Counted from the stretch's first letter, positions 8,901 to 16,351 are shown. The stretch is DNA of 30,315 nt from an uncultured Parabacteroides sp. (GCA_934718155.1 CAKUZF010000032.1:1-30315); one strand, 5' to 3'. Program-made: numbers and translations. Notes: generated from the sequence alone by a model not told the origin.

Positions 8901-9634
8901 GCGAGAAGGGCACACAGTGTGAGCGCGAGACCGCTTACGCACTCTATCTCGCAGGCTTCGACGTGAAGGATGTACACATGACCGACTTAGCGAGCGGCCG
9001 CGAGACCTTGGAGGATGTCAACATGATCGTCTTCTGCGGTGGCTTCTCTAACTCCGACGTGCTGGGCTCTGCCAAAGGTTGGGCCGGCGGCTTCCTCTAC
9101 AACGAGAAGGCAAAGAAGGCAATCGATAATTATTACGCACGCCCCGACACCCTGAGTATGGGTATCTGCAACGGCTGCCAGTTGATGGCCGAGCTGGGCT
9201 TGGTTTATCCCGAGCACGAGCAGAAGCATAAGATGGTCCACAACGACTCTCATAAGTTCGAGTCGAACTTCGTTACGCTTGAGATCCCGAAGAACCACTC
9301 CGTTATGTTCAGCTCGCTGAGCGGCACGAAGCTGGGCGTATGGGTAGCGCACGGCGAGGGCAAGTTCCAGTTCCCGTATGAGGAGAAGGCTTACCACGTG
9401 ATTGCGAAGTACAACTACGAGGGCTATCCCGCCAACCCCAACGGCTCACCCTGGTCGGTAGCCGGTGTATGTTCGGCCGACGGCCGCCACTTGGCAATGA
9501 TGCCGCACCCCGAGCGCGCGATCTTCCCCTGGCAGTGTGGTTACTATCCCGCCGATCGCCAGGCCGACGAGGTTACGCCTTGGATCGAGGGCTTCGTAAA
9601 CGCTCGCAAGTGGATCGAGGAGCACAAGCGATAA
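5945..9634 (+). CDS. purL: Phosphoribosylformylglycinamidine synthase, single-chain
   Basis: A 1229-residue large-type PurL that makes FGAM from FGAR, glutamine and ATP, the fourth step of purine synthesis. It is a fusion of all functions: an N-terminal PurS-like part, two AIRS-like synthetase halves (SQVNSEHCRHKIFGG near 165; ETHNFPT and FNGAATGTGGEIRD; the second half with PTGKDSLSM) and a C-terminal glutaminase. The glutaminase nucleophile is the Cys in MGICNGCQLM, with the His/Glu pair in MMPHPERAIF. Start MILFFQSSAKT is typical of Bacteroidales. It is monocistronic, with its own terminator 22 nt past the stop. Confidence 0.97.
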   Translation: MILFFQSSAKTVLAVEAQHAFSPEDTQKLVWLFSEATPLSAESLEGWFVGPRREMITPWSTNAVEITQNMGLTGISRIEEFFPVASGEAEHDPMLQRIYNGLDQAIFTISKQPDPIVYIEDLEAYNQQEGLALSQEEIAYLNEVSQKLGRKLTDSEVFGFSQVNSEHCRHKIFGGTFIIDGEEKESSLFGLIKKTSQENPNKLVSAYKDNVAFNEGPRVEQFAPVSADKPDFFAVKEIDTVISLKAETHNFPTTVEPFNGAATGTGGEIRDRLGGGKASLPIAGTAVYMTAYPRTEGARDWEKVLDPRPWLYQTPEQILIKASNGASDFGNKFGQPLICGSLLTFEHAENNKKYAYDKVIMLAGGVGFANRRDALKGDPKPGEKVVVIGGDNYRIGMGGGAVSSVNTGQYTSGIELNAVQRANPEMQKRAANVIRAIAESDENPIVSIHDHGAGGHLNCLSELVEATGGHIDMSKLPIGDPTLSAKEIIGNESQERMGLLMKEEDVARVKRIADRERAPMYVVGETTDDMKFVFEQADGVKPIDIKLEYMFGKPPRTIMTDKTVETTYQPVVYKESELHHYLENVLQLEAVACKDWLTNKVDRSVSGKIARQQCQGELQLPLSDLGAVALDYRGKAGIATSIGHAPQVAMVDPAAGSVMAIAEALTNIVFAPLTDQLAGVSLSANWMWPCRNEGEDARLYKAVQAASDFACSLGINIPTGKDSLSMTQKYGDDKVIAPGTVIISAAGEVSDIRKIVSPVLAKEKNSYLYYIDFSFDTMKLGGSAFAQALNKLGDEVPTVKDAEYFSDAFNAVQSAIEQHLVLAGHDISAGGMITALLEMCFANVEGGLEVNLDAINEADIVKILFAENPGVLLQVKDKKAFEHLMREAGVGFAQIARPTDERHILVSKEGIQYHFGIDYMRDVWYESSYKLDVKQSGNVCAGNRFENYKMQPLEYRFNKEFTGKLASYGISADRRTPSGVKAAVIREKGTQCERETAYALYLAGFDVKDVHMTDLASGRETLEDVNMIVFCGGFSNSDVLGSAKGWAGGFLYNEKAKKAIDNYYARPDTLSMGICNGCQLMAELGLVYPEHEQKHKMVHNDSHKFESNFVTLEIPKNHSVMFSSLSGTKLGVWVAHGEGKFQFPYEEKAYHVIAKYNYEGYPANPNGSPWSVAGVCSADGRHLAMMPHPERAIFPWQCGYYPADRQADEVTPWIEGFVNARKWIEEHKR

Positions 9635-9655
9635 GCCTATCGCATAAATAACAAT

Positions 9656-9699
9656 AAAAAGAGGGTTGAGAGGTAAAACTTTCAACCCTCTTTTTTTTT
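9656..9699 (+). terminator. Intrinsic terminator of purL
   Basis: A perfect 9-bp stem GAGGGTTGA (9661-9669)/TCAACCCTC (9682-9690) is extended by A:T pairs between an A run (9656-9660) and the following run of nine T. The A run means it could also act on the opposite strand. Confidence 0.93.
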
Positions 9700-9783
9700 G
9701 TTCATACCCCCACCCGAAGAATCAATAGCGGAGTGGCCTCCCCCCTGCTTCAGTTGCATCAAGCGTTGCAATTCTGTAGGCCA

Positions 9784-9981
9784 AACCTTCGCAAAATAAC
9801 GACGGGTATTCGCCTAAAATTCATTGCCCGTTGTTATAAATTTTGTTGCCCGTCGTTATAAATTTCGTTGCCCATGGTTTTCCAAAACGATGGGCAACAA
9901 AATTTACGCAAATCACCATGTATTTTCACAACAACGGCCGTCGTTTTTCAAGGCGACATTCATGGCCTTCACCGCCACTCC
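9784..9981. repeat. Degenerate tandem array of 22-nt units, copy 1
   Basis: Between the convergent ends of purL and the ilv operon the sequence tiles in exact 22-nt steps. Units begin at 9784, 9806, 9828, 9850, 9872, 9894, 9916, 9938 and 9960; those at 9828/9850 and 9916/9938 are most similar. The unit head is roughly CCRTSGTTWT. The units at 9828 and 9850 differ at only three positions. Bases 9859-9881 and 9884-9906 form a 23-bp stem with two mismatches. The period is not a multiple of 3 and the small open frames over it are not genes. A second array of the same family is at 20624-20711. The first and last units are weak. Confidence 0.7.
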
Positions 9982-10020
9982 TACTGAGCCCAAATTACAC
10001 GGCATTGCCCCATAAACAAG

Positions 10021-10062
10021 AACCGCATAGCGATGGGAAAATGTCTCCATCGCTATGCGGTT
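10021..10062 (-). terminator. Strong stem-loop past ilvC, probable operon terminator
   Basis: A perfect 16-bp stem (10021-10036 with 10047-10062) has a 10-nt loop. On the minus strand, the direction of the ilv operon, it is followed by CTTGTTTAT, a broken T-rich tail. It lies 85 nt past the ilvC stop codon. A weaker stem-loop at 10071-10126 precedes it. Confidence 0.6.
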
Positions 10063-10070
10063 TCTAAAAG

Positions 10071-10126
10071 GGAACGCCTGTCTCCTCGCAGCTCCTACAA
10101 GGCTCCCGCCAAGGAACAGGCATTCC
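10071..10126 (-). other. Second stem-loop past ilvC
   Basis: GGAACGCCTGT (10071-10081) pairs with ACAGGCATTCC (10116-10126) over 11 positions with one mismatch on one strand (a G:U wobble on the other). It lies between the ilvC stop and the main hairpin, with no T run of its own, and could protect the 3' end of the ilv mRNA. Function is unproven. Confidence 0.4.
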
Positions 10127-10147
10127 GTTTGCGTATGATCGTCGGGG

Positions 10148-11191
10148 TTAGTTGTTCTCCGGACGGAGCTTGCGCACGGTTACGGCAGTCTGCCACATCT
10201 CGCTCTCGCGCAATGCCTTCAACTCCGCGTTCAATTTCTCGCGATAGTCGGGCTTTGAGTTAGAGTCGATCGAGATCTGCGCCTCATTGCCGCTCTTCAC
10301 GCTGTGATACAGCTTCTCGACAACCGGCTTGATGGCATCGTGGAACGGGCCCATCCAATCCAACGCACCACGCTGAGCCGTCGTAGAGCAGTTGGCATAC
10401 ATCCAATCCATACCGTTCTTCGCAAACAGCGGCATCAACGACTGGGTCAACTCCTCGACAGTCTCGTTGAATGCCTCAGAGGGGGTGTGGCCATTCTCGC
10501 GCAACACCTCATACTGAGCCAAGAGCAAGCCCTGGATAGCGCCCATCAAAGAGCCACGCTCGCCCGTCAAGTCAGACGTTGCCTCGCGAATGAATGTAGT
10601 CTCGAACAGATAACCTGAACCGATGCCGATACCCAAAGCCAATGTGCGATCCATTGCCTTGCCAGTAGCATCCTGATAAACAGCGTAAGAAGAGTTCAAG
10701 CCACGACCCTCAAGGAACATTGAGCGCAATGAAGTGCCCGAGCCCTTCGGTGCGACCATGATCACATCGATGTCGGCAGGAGGAACTACGCCCGTGCGGT
10801 CGTTCCAAGTGATGGCGAAACCGTGTGAGAAATAGAGTGCCTTGCCAGCAGTCAAATAGGGCTTCATCTTCGGCCAAACCGCCATGACAGCCGCGTCAGA
10901 CAGCAAGCACATGATGATGGTTGCCTTCTCGCAAGCCTCCTCGATGCCGAACAGTGTCTCGCCCGGAACCCATCCGTCGGCGATAGCCTTCTCGAAAGTC
11001 TTACCCTGGCGCTGGCCTACGATCACGTTGAAGCCATTGTCGCGCAGGTTCAAGCTCTGGCCCGGACCCTGTACACCATAACCGATTACGGCGATTGTCT
11101 CGTCTTTCAAAATCTCTCTTGCCTTCTCTAATGGAAACTCTTCGCGGGTCATCACGTTCTCGATAACACCGCCAAAATTCATTTGTGCCAT
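10148..11191 (-). CDS. ilvC: Ketol-acid reductoisomerase
   Basis: A 347-residue KARI that isomerises and reduces acetolactate or acetohydroxybutyrate in valine and isoleucine synthesis. The Rossmann dinucleotide motif is GYGVQGPG (37-44), with the cofactor-specificity loop VGQRQGKTFEKA after it. SHGFAITW and the segment MVAPKGSGTSLRSMFLEGRG are hallmarks of KARI, and the C-terminal all-helical knotted domain is complete. It is the last gene of the ilvD-ilvB-ilvN-thioesterase-ilvC operon, 42 nt after the thioesterase gene, and is followed by two stem-loops. Expression should be governed by the attenuator upstream of ilvD. Confidence 0.97.
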   Translation of the reverse strand: MAQMNFGGVIENVMTREEFPLEKAREILKDETIAVIGYGVQGPGQSLNLRDNGFNVIVGQRQGKTFEKAIADGWVPGETLFGIEEACEKATIIMCLLSDAAVMAVWPKMKPYLTAGKALYFSHGFAITWNDRTGVVPPADIDVIMVAPKGSGTSLRSMFLEGRGLNSSYAVYQDATGKAMDRTLALGIGIGSGYLFETTFIREATSDLTGERGSLMGAIQGLLLAQYEVLRENGHTPSEAFNETVEELTQSLMPLFAKNGMDWMYANCSTTAQRGALDWMGPFHDAIKPVVEKLYHSVKSGNEAQISIDSNSKPDYREKLNAELKALRESEMWQTAVTVRKLRPENN

Positions 11192-11233
11192 TTTCTTATA
11201 ACTATTAAAAACTGATTAATACGATTCATTTAT

Positions 11234-11959
11234 TTATCTCCAGGTAACTGCCGCCCTACACAAGGCTTTGCCTTCGCTGCAGATCGCCAGGCCATAGTGG
11301 TCGGGGGCGATCTCCGCCTTGTGCAACGTAAGCGGCATTCCCGGTTTTCCTTCCGCCATGTAGGCGATCTCAAATCGGTCGATCTCTTGCCGAGTGAACT
11401 GCTCCACATCGAACAGGTCGAGCAGATGCTCGATATACTTCACGCTGTTGAAGTGGCCATTGATGTCGAGGTCGCTATACTTGATGGTGTAAGGCTCGCC
11501 CTCTGCCTGTGCCTCGACCGGCTGAATCTTCCCCGGCTTCTCGATCGGGCAGGGACGAGGATCGATGTAGGGGTTCAACGCCTCCACGTCAAGCAAGGTG
11601 GGGCGTCGGCTCTGCAGGTCGATAGCCGCCCAAATGGAGCGTGCGAAACCGTAGGTATGCCCCGCCTCATCGGCCAGCTCGAAACAGCGGCTCGTGAAAA
11701 GGCGACCCACCTCGTCGATCCATGTGTACAAGCGCAGCTGGTCGTAGGCCTTCGGATAGGCTTTCATCTCGATCGCCAAGCGCGACAAGACCCACGCCGT
11801 GTGGCGCTCGGTCATCTCGGAGTAGCCAAAACCTCGTGCTCCAGCATGGCTGGAGGCGGCATGCAACAGATAGTTGCCTACCATCGGCAGCGTCACCCGC
11901 CCACGGAAGTCCATCAAGTAAGGCTCCGCCTGAAAATGAAAACAGCCAACACGTTCCAT
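11234..11959 (-). CDS. Acyl-ACP thioesterase
   Basis: A 241-residue protein of the FatA/FatB-like acyl-ACP thioesterase family, a double hotdog fold that releases fatty acids from acyl carrier protein. The second hotdog keeps the catalytic D-x-N-x-H-x-N pattern as Asp165, Asn167, His169 and Asn171 (DLDINGHFNSVKY). The first hotdog holds the substrate helix around AASSHAGARGFGY. It starts 11 nt after ilvN and ends 42 nt before ilvC, inside the branched-chain amino acid operon. That position suggests a link to branched-chain (iso/anteiso) fatty acid metabolism, whose primers derive from the same 2-oxoacids; this link is inference. Confidence 0.9.
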   Translation of the reverse strand: MERVGCFHFQAEPYLMDFRGRVTLPMVGNYLLHAASSHAGARGFGYSEMTERHTAWVLSRLAIEMKAYPKAYDQLRLYTWIDEVGRLFTSRCFELADEAGHTYGFARSIWAAIDLQSRRPTLLDVEALNPYIDPRPCPIEKPGKIQPVEAQAEGEPYTIKYSDLDINGHFNSVKYIEHLLDLFDVEQFTRQEIDRFEIAYMAEGKPGMPLTLHKAEIAPDHYGLAICSEGKALCRAAVTWR

Positions 11960-11970
11960 CTCTGCTCCGC

Positions 11971-12531
11971 TTATTTGGTTTGTCCTTTCTCTTCCAGCTT
12001 ACGCTCCATTTCCGACAGCATATCGCTCAGCCGCTCCACCTTTCCCTTCGTGATCGCCACGCGACCGGAACGGATAAACTGCAACACGCCGATCGACTTG
12101 CTCAGCTCCTCGAACAGTTCCTGCGTCTCGTCGTAATGGCCGCTCTTCTCCAACACCACGAAATCGGTGTTTATCTCCAAGATATGGACGTTGTATTTGC
12201 GAATCAACGCCTCGATCGTGCCCATCTTCAGGAAGAGCTCGGTGCTCAGCTTATAGAGTGCGATCTCTTGAAAGACCAAATCGTCGTCGGTGTTGTAGAA
12301 AGCCTTCAGGATATCCACACGCTTGTCGATCTGCTTCACCACCTTTGCGATCGTCTCCTCGTCGGTAAAGGTCGTGATGGTGAACTTATGGATGCCCTTG
12401 ATAGCCGAAGGGGAAACGGAAAGCGTCTCGATGTTCAGCTGTCGGCGGGTGAAGATGATCGTGATCTGGTTCAACAGACCGACAGTGTTCTCCGAAAAGA
12501 TAATAACAGTATATAATTTCTTCGTGTTCAT
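11971..12531 (-). CDS. ilvN: Acetolactate synthase, small regulatory subunit
   Basis: A 186-residue regulatory subunit (IlvN/IlvH type) that activates the large subunit and confers feedback inhibition by valine. The N-terminal ACT domain (about 6-80) contains FSENTVGLLNQITIIFTRR and NIETLSVSPS, the ligand-binding signature; the C-terminal half (about 85-165) matches the ALS_ss_C domain. It lies 20 nt downstream of ilvB and 11 nt upstream of the thioesterase gene. The length is slightly above that of E. coli IlvH, as is usual in Bacteroidetes. Confidence 0.95.
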   Translation of the reverse strand: MNTKKLYTVIIFSENTVGLLNQITIIFTRRQLNIETLSVSPSAIKGIHKFTITTFTDEETIAKVVKQIDKRVDILKAFYNTDDDLVFQEIALYKLSTELFLKMGTIEALIRKYNVHILEINTDFVVLEKSGHYDETQELFEELSKSIGVLQFIRSGRVAITKGKVERLSDMLSEMERKLEEKGQTK

Positions 12532-12551
12532 AACTCTTGTCCTCCTTCGTT

Positions 12552-14243
12552 TTAATCGCCCATGATGATGTTAGTCACTGTGGCGCCGGCCGGCACCATC
12601 GGATAAACCAAACCGAAGCGTTCCACGTCGGCCACCAACAGGTAAGCCCCCTTATGGTTCACCATCTCTTGGATAGCCTCGTCCAGCTCTTCACGCTTCT
12701 GCACCTCGCGAGCGGCAATGCCATAGGCCTTTGCGATGCCCAGGAAGTCGGGGTTCTCCATCTCCGTGAACGAGTAACGCTCATTGAAGAAGAGTTGCTG
12801 CCACTGGCGCACCATGCCCAAGAAGCTATTGTTGAGCAGGATGATCTTCACGTCGAGGTTCTCCTGCATAATCGTGCCCAGCTCTTGGATGGTCATCTGC
12901 AATCCGCCGTCGCCCGTAAAGAAGCAGACCGTACGGTCGGGAGCGCCCATCTTCGCGCCGATCGCCGCCGGCAAGCCAAAGCCCATCGTGCCCAAGCCGC
13001 CCGAGGTAACCACGCTGCGCGTCTGGCTATACTTGAAGTAGCGCACGCCCATCATCTGGTTCTGACCCACGTCGGTCACCAGTATGGCGTTGTTGTGCGT
13101 CGCCTCCGAGACCTTGCTGATCACCTCACCCATCTTCAGGTAGCCCTGCTCGGGTTGCAGTTCGTGCTTGATCACCTTCTCAAACTCCTCCTGCGCATCC
13201 GGCTCGAACTCGGCGTTCCACTCCTCGCGCTGGCGGCTCTCCAGCTGGGCAGCGATCAACGGTAAAGTCCGCTTAGCATTGCCCAACACCTTCACATCGA
13301 CCGGCACATTCTTGCCGATCTCGGAGTCGTCGATGTCGAGATGGATCACCTTCGCCTGCTTGGCGTAGGTGTTCAAGTCGCCCGTCACGCGGTCGTCGAA
13401 ACGCATACCTACGGCGATCAACACGTCGCACTCGTTGGTCTTTCGGTTCGGTCCTACGTTGCCATGCATACCCAGCATGCCCTTATTCAAGGGGAAGTCT
13501 GACGGCATGGCCGAAAGACCAAGCGTGGTAGCGGCAGCCGGTATGTCGTTCTTCGAGAGAAACTCCAGCAGCTCCTGCTCGGCGTGGCCCAAAATCACAC
13601 CCTGCCCCACGAGGCAGAAGGGCTTCTTGGCCTGGTTGATCAATGCGGCGGCCTTAGCAATGCAGTCGGGGCAGATGTCTGGCTCGGGCTGGTAGCTACG
13701 GATATACTCAACTGGTTTATACTCGAAGTCCACCTTGCCCACCTGCGCGTCCTTTGCGAAGTCGAGCACGACCGGACCTGGACGTCCCGTCGACGCGATA
13801 TAGAAGGCACGCGCTACCGCCCAGGCGATATCTTCCGCCCGACGGATCTGATAAGCCCACTTGGTGATAGGCTGCGTGATGCCAATCACGTCGATTTCCT
13901 GGAAGGCATCCGTGCCCAGCAGCGGCGAGGCCACCTGCCCCGTAATTACCACCAAAGGCGTACTATCCATCATCGCATCAGCGATGCCGGTCAGCGTGTT
14001 GGTTGCGCCAGGGCCAGAGGTGACCAAAGTCACACCCACCTTGCCCGATACGCGTGCGTAGCCTTGAGCCGCATGGGTCGCCCCCTGTTCGTGGCGCACA
14101 AGCACATGCTTTATTTTATGCTTATAGTCATAGAGGCTATCATAAACAGGGATGACAGCGCCACCCGGATAACCGAAAATCGTATCCACGCCTGCGGCGA
14201 TCAATGATCTTAATAATGCCTCCGAACCTGATATTCTTTCCAT
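12552..14243 (-). CDS. ilvB: Acetolactate synthase, large catalytic subunit
   Basis: A 563-residue thiamine-diphosphate enzyme that condenses pyruvate with pyruvate or 2-oxobutyrate, the committing step of valine, leucine and isoleucine synthesis. The catalytic Glu lies in VRHEQGATHAAQGYAR, the FAD-binding middle domain includes GMHGNVGPN and GMRFDDRVTGD, and the ThDP/Mg motif runs from GDGGLQM to LLNN. The intact anabolic-type FAD features argue against a catabolic acetolactate synthase or another ThDP decarboxylase. It is 21 nt downstream of ilvD and 20 nt upstream of ilvN. Confidence 0.97.
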   Translation of the reverse strand: MERISGSEALLRSLIAAGVDTIFGYPGGAVIPVYDSLYDYKHKIKHVLVRHEQGATHAAQGYARVSGKVGVTLVTSGPGATNTLTGIADAMMDSTPLVVITGQVASPLLGTDAFQEIDVIGITQPITKWAYQIRRAEDIAWAVARAFYIASTGRPGPVVLDFAKDAQVGKVDFEYKPVEYIRSYQPEPDICPDCIAKAAALINQAKKPFCLVGQGVILGHAEQELLEFLSKNDIPAAATTLGLSAMPSDFPLNKGMLGMHGNVGPNRKTNECDVLIAVGMRFDDRVTGDLNTYAKQAKVIHLDIDDSEIGKNVPVDVKVLGNAKRTLPLIAAQLESRQREEWNAEFEPDAQEEFEKVIKHELQPEQGYLKMGEVISKVSEATHNNAILVTDVGQNQMMGVRYFKYSQTRSVVTSGGLGTMGFGLPAAIGAKMGAPDRTVCFFTGDGGLQMTIQELGTIMQENLDVKIILLNNSFLGMVRQWQQLFFNERYSFTEMENPDFLGIAKAYGIAAREVQKREELDEAIQEMVNHKGAYLLVADVERFGLVYPMVPAGATVTNIIMGD

Positions 14244-14264
14244 GATTAGCTAATTTAGTCTTGG

Positions 14265-16109
14265 TTAATCTTCAACAATACGAACTCCACCCTTATCGGC
14301 CGAAGCCACCATCTTGCCATAGGCCTTCAACGCTTTCGACACCTCGCGCTGGCGGAAAGGCGGCGTGAAAGCCCTCTTGCCGCGAGCCTCCTCGGCCTTG
14401 CGACGCTCGGCCAACTCCTCGTCGGAGAGACGGACATTGATCGAGCGCTCGGGTATGTTGATTTCGATGATGTCGCCATCCTTCACCAAGCCGATCGCTC
14501 CACCCGAAGCGGCCTCGGGCGAGATATGGCCGATCGACAAGCCCGACGTGCCTCCGCTGAAGCGGCCATCGGTGATGAGGGCACACTCCTTGCCCAAGTG
14601 ACGGCTCTTGATGTAAGAGGTTGGATAAAGCATCTCCTGCATACCCGGTCCGCCCTTCGGGCCTTCGTAGGTGATCACCACCACGTCGCCCGAAACCACC
14701 TTGCCTCCCAAGATGCCCTCGCAAGCGGCATCCTGCGAATCGAACACCTTCGCCGGGCCAGCGAACTTCCAGATACTCTCATCCACGCCAGCGGTCTTCA
14801 CTACGCAGCCATCTACGGCGATGTTGCCTCGCAAGACTGCCAGACCGCCATCCTTCGAATAGGCATGCGCCACATCGCGGATGCAGCCCTCGGCCCGATC
14901 GGCGTCCAACTCCTTATAATAGGTCTCCTGCGAACCCATGGCGATGCTGTAGCGGCCAGCCGACGCACTCTTGTATTTACGAACAGCCTGCTCGGTCACG
15001 TTGGGCGATGTGATGGCATATTGATCGACTGCTTCTGCCAAGGTCAGCCCATCGACACGCTTCGTGCTGCCGTCTACCAAGCCCGCTTTCATCAGCTCAT
15101 TCATGATGCCCATGATGCCGCCCGCACGGTTCACGTCTTGCACATGATAGGTGTGCGTGTTTGGCGCCACCTTGCAGAGGCAAGGCGTCTTGCGCGAGAG
15201 CATATCGATGTCGTCCATCTTAAAGTCGGCTCCCGCCTCCTGTGCGACAGCCAGCAGGTGGAGCACCGTGTTGGTCGAGCCGCCCATGGCGATATCGAGC
15301 GACATGGCGTTCAAGAAGGCCTGACGAGTAGCGATCTGGCGCGGCAACACCGACTCGTCGCCATCACGATAATACTTATAAGCGTTCTCGACAATCTGCT
15401 TCGCTGCGTCGCGGAAAAGCTGCGTGCGGTTCTTGTGGGTAGCGACGATTGTTCCGTTGCCCGGCAGCGCCAAGCCAATCGCCTCGTTCAGGCAGTTCAT
15501 CGAATTAGCCGTAAACATGCCTGAGCAGCAGCCGCAACCGGGGCAAGCCCTACGCTCCACGTCGGCCACTCGCTGGTCGTCGACCGTTGTGTCGGCCGAC
15601 TCAATCATCGCGTCGATCAGGTCTAAATGGCGACCATCCAGCTCACCTGCCTCCATCGGGCCACCCGAGACGAAAATGGTCGGGATGTTCAGACGCATGG
15701 CAGCCATCAGCATGCCCGGCGTAATCTTATCGCAGTTGCTAATACAAACCATTGCGTCAGCCTTGTGGGCGTTGACCATATATTCCACGCTATCGGCAAT
15801 GATGTCGCGCGAAGGAAGCGAATAAAGCATACCATCATGCCCCATTGCGATACCGTCGTCAATCGCGATCGTATTGAACTCAGCGGCGAAACAGCCCAGC
15901 TTCTCGATCTCGGCCTTCACCAACTGACCAACCTCATGCAAATGCACATGGCCCGGGACGAACTGCGTGAATGAGTTGACAACCGCAATAATCGGTTTGC
16001 CGAATTGTTGTTCTTTCATGCCAACGGCGCGCCACAATGCACGTGCGCCCGCCATACGGCGACCCTCGGTGCTAAACGAGCTTCTAAGCGGATTCTTCAT
16101 CACTTCCAT
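14265..16109 (-). CDS. ilvD: Dihydroxy-acid dehydratase
   Basis: A 614-residue iron-sulfur dehydratase that makes the 2-oxoacid precursors of valine/leucine and isoleucine. Cluster-binding cysteines are visible in CISNCDK and ACPGCGCC; GGSTNTVLHLLA and GRFSGGTSGLSIGHISPEA are family signatures. The chosen ATG (16109) gives MEVMKNPLRSSFS; the ATG three codons later is equally plausible and closer to homologue N-termini. It is the first enzyme gene of the operon, and a 212-nt leader from the leader-peptide ATG to this start holds the leader peptide, anti-terminator and terminator, so its expression is probably set by branched-chain amino acid supply. Confidence 0.97.
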   Translation of the reverse strand: MEVMKNPLRSSFSTEGRRMAGARALWRAVGMKEQQFGKPIIAVVNSFTQFVPGHVHLHEVGQLVKAEIEKLGCFAAEFNTIAIDDGIAMGHDGMLYSLPSRDIIADSVEYMVNAHKADAMVCISNCDKITPGMLMAAMRLNIPTIFVSGGPMEAGELDGRHLDLIDAMIESADTTVDDQRVADVERRACPGCGCCSGMFTANSMNCLNEAIGLALPGNGTIVATHKNRTQLFRDAAKQIVENAYKYYRDGDESVLPRQIATRQAFLNAMSLDIAMGGSTNTVLHLLAVAQEAGADFKMDDIDMLSRKTPCLCKVAPNTHTYHVQDVNRAGGIMGIMNELMKAGLVDGSTKRVDGLTLAEAVDQYAITSPNVTEQAVRKYKSASAGRYSIAMGSQETYYKELDADRAEGCIRDVAHAYSKDGGLAVLRGNIAVDGCVVKTAGVDESIWKFAGPAKVFDSQDAACEGILGGKVVSGDVVVITYEGPKGGPGMQEMLYPTSYIKSRHLGKECALITDGRFSGGTSGLSIGHISPEAASGGAIGLVKDGDIIEINIPERSINVRLSDEELAERRKAEEARGKRAFTPPFRQREVSKALKAYGKMVASADKGGVRIVED

Positions 16110-16181
16110 AGATGTAGCTTTTATATTTCAGTGAGGTCGCTCCTTGACGGCCCCTTTTCTATTTTATTTAATCTGTTCAAT

Positions 16182-16212
16182 AAAAAAAAGCCTTTCCCAA
16201 CAGGAGAAAGGC
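16182..16212 (-). terminator. Attenuator terminator in the ilv leader
   Basis: On the minus strand GCCTTTC (16212-16206) pairs with GAAAGGC (16196-16190). Two further C:G pairs (16204-16203 with 16198-16197) form past a bulged T, leaving the 4-nt loop TGTT. Eight T follow (16189-16182). It is oriented only for minus-strand transcription and sits 72 nt before the ilvD start, that is, between promoter and first enzyme gene rather than after a gene. Confidence 0.88.
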
Positions 16213-16262
16213 CCAAGCTCTGATTTTTCCTCAAACATCAACAGTTTGCACACCTTTCTCCT
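16202..16262 (-). promoter_or_regulatory. Anti-terminator pairing of the ilv attenuator
   Basis: AGGAGAAAGG (16262-16253) is perfectly complementary over 10 bp to CCTTTCTCCT (16211-16202), which is the left arm of the terminator. The two structures are mutually exclusive. The first segment begins at the last base of the leader-peptide stop codon, so a ribosome at the stop would cover it. A small hairpin CAAAC/GTTTG (16248-16244 with 16236-16232) lies in the loop and would stack inside. The order of parts matches ribosome-stalling attenuation. Confidence 0.8.
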
Positions 16263-16321
16263 CATCCGCCAAGCATAATGACGACCACGATAAGAATAAT
16301 ATGCAATATGTTATTTAACAT
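16262..16321 (-). CDS. ilv leader peptide (19 residues)
   Basis: ATG at 16321 opens a 19-codon frame encoding MLNNILHIILIVVVIMLGG, ending in TGA (16264-16262). It holds 5 Ile, 4 Leu and 3 Val; nine of the ten residues 8-17 are branched-chain. AGGA lies 6 nt upstream of the ATG, and an exact promoter starts transcription about 24 nt upstream. The stop codon abuts the anti-terminator segment. Composition and position match the leader peptides of enterobacterial ilv operons functionally, without sequence similarity. It probably acts in cis as a sensor of charged Ile, Leu and Val tRNAs, and the peptide itself need not have a function. Confidence 0.85.
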   Translation of the reverse strand: MLNNILHIILIVVVIMLGG

Positions 16322-16351
16322 TTCAAATCCTAATCTTTTTGTTTGATGCCG

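Noticed and set aside
9806..9981. Possible CRISPR array in the 22-nt periodic region
   Set aside because: Units are contiguous without spacers and diverge strongly from each other; no cas gene is near.
9824..10067. Two overlapping small plus-strand open frames
   Set aside because: They run over the 22-nt repeats and a hairpin; the period is not a multiple of 3 and the proteins show no domain-like pattern.
14526..15524. 332-codon plus-strand frame opposite ilvD
   Set aside because: Long only because the GC-rich coding strand of ilvD suppresses stops; His/Arg/Ala-rich composition is typical of a shadow frame.
16182..16212. Terminator as the end of the esterase transcript or of a plus-strand gene
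   Set aside because: It is beyond the ilv promoter and leader peptide, and its T run exists only on the minus strand; the esterase ends 300 nt earlier in that direction.
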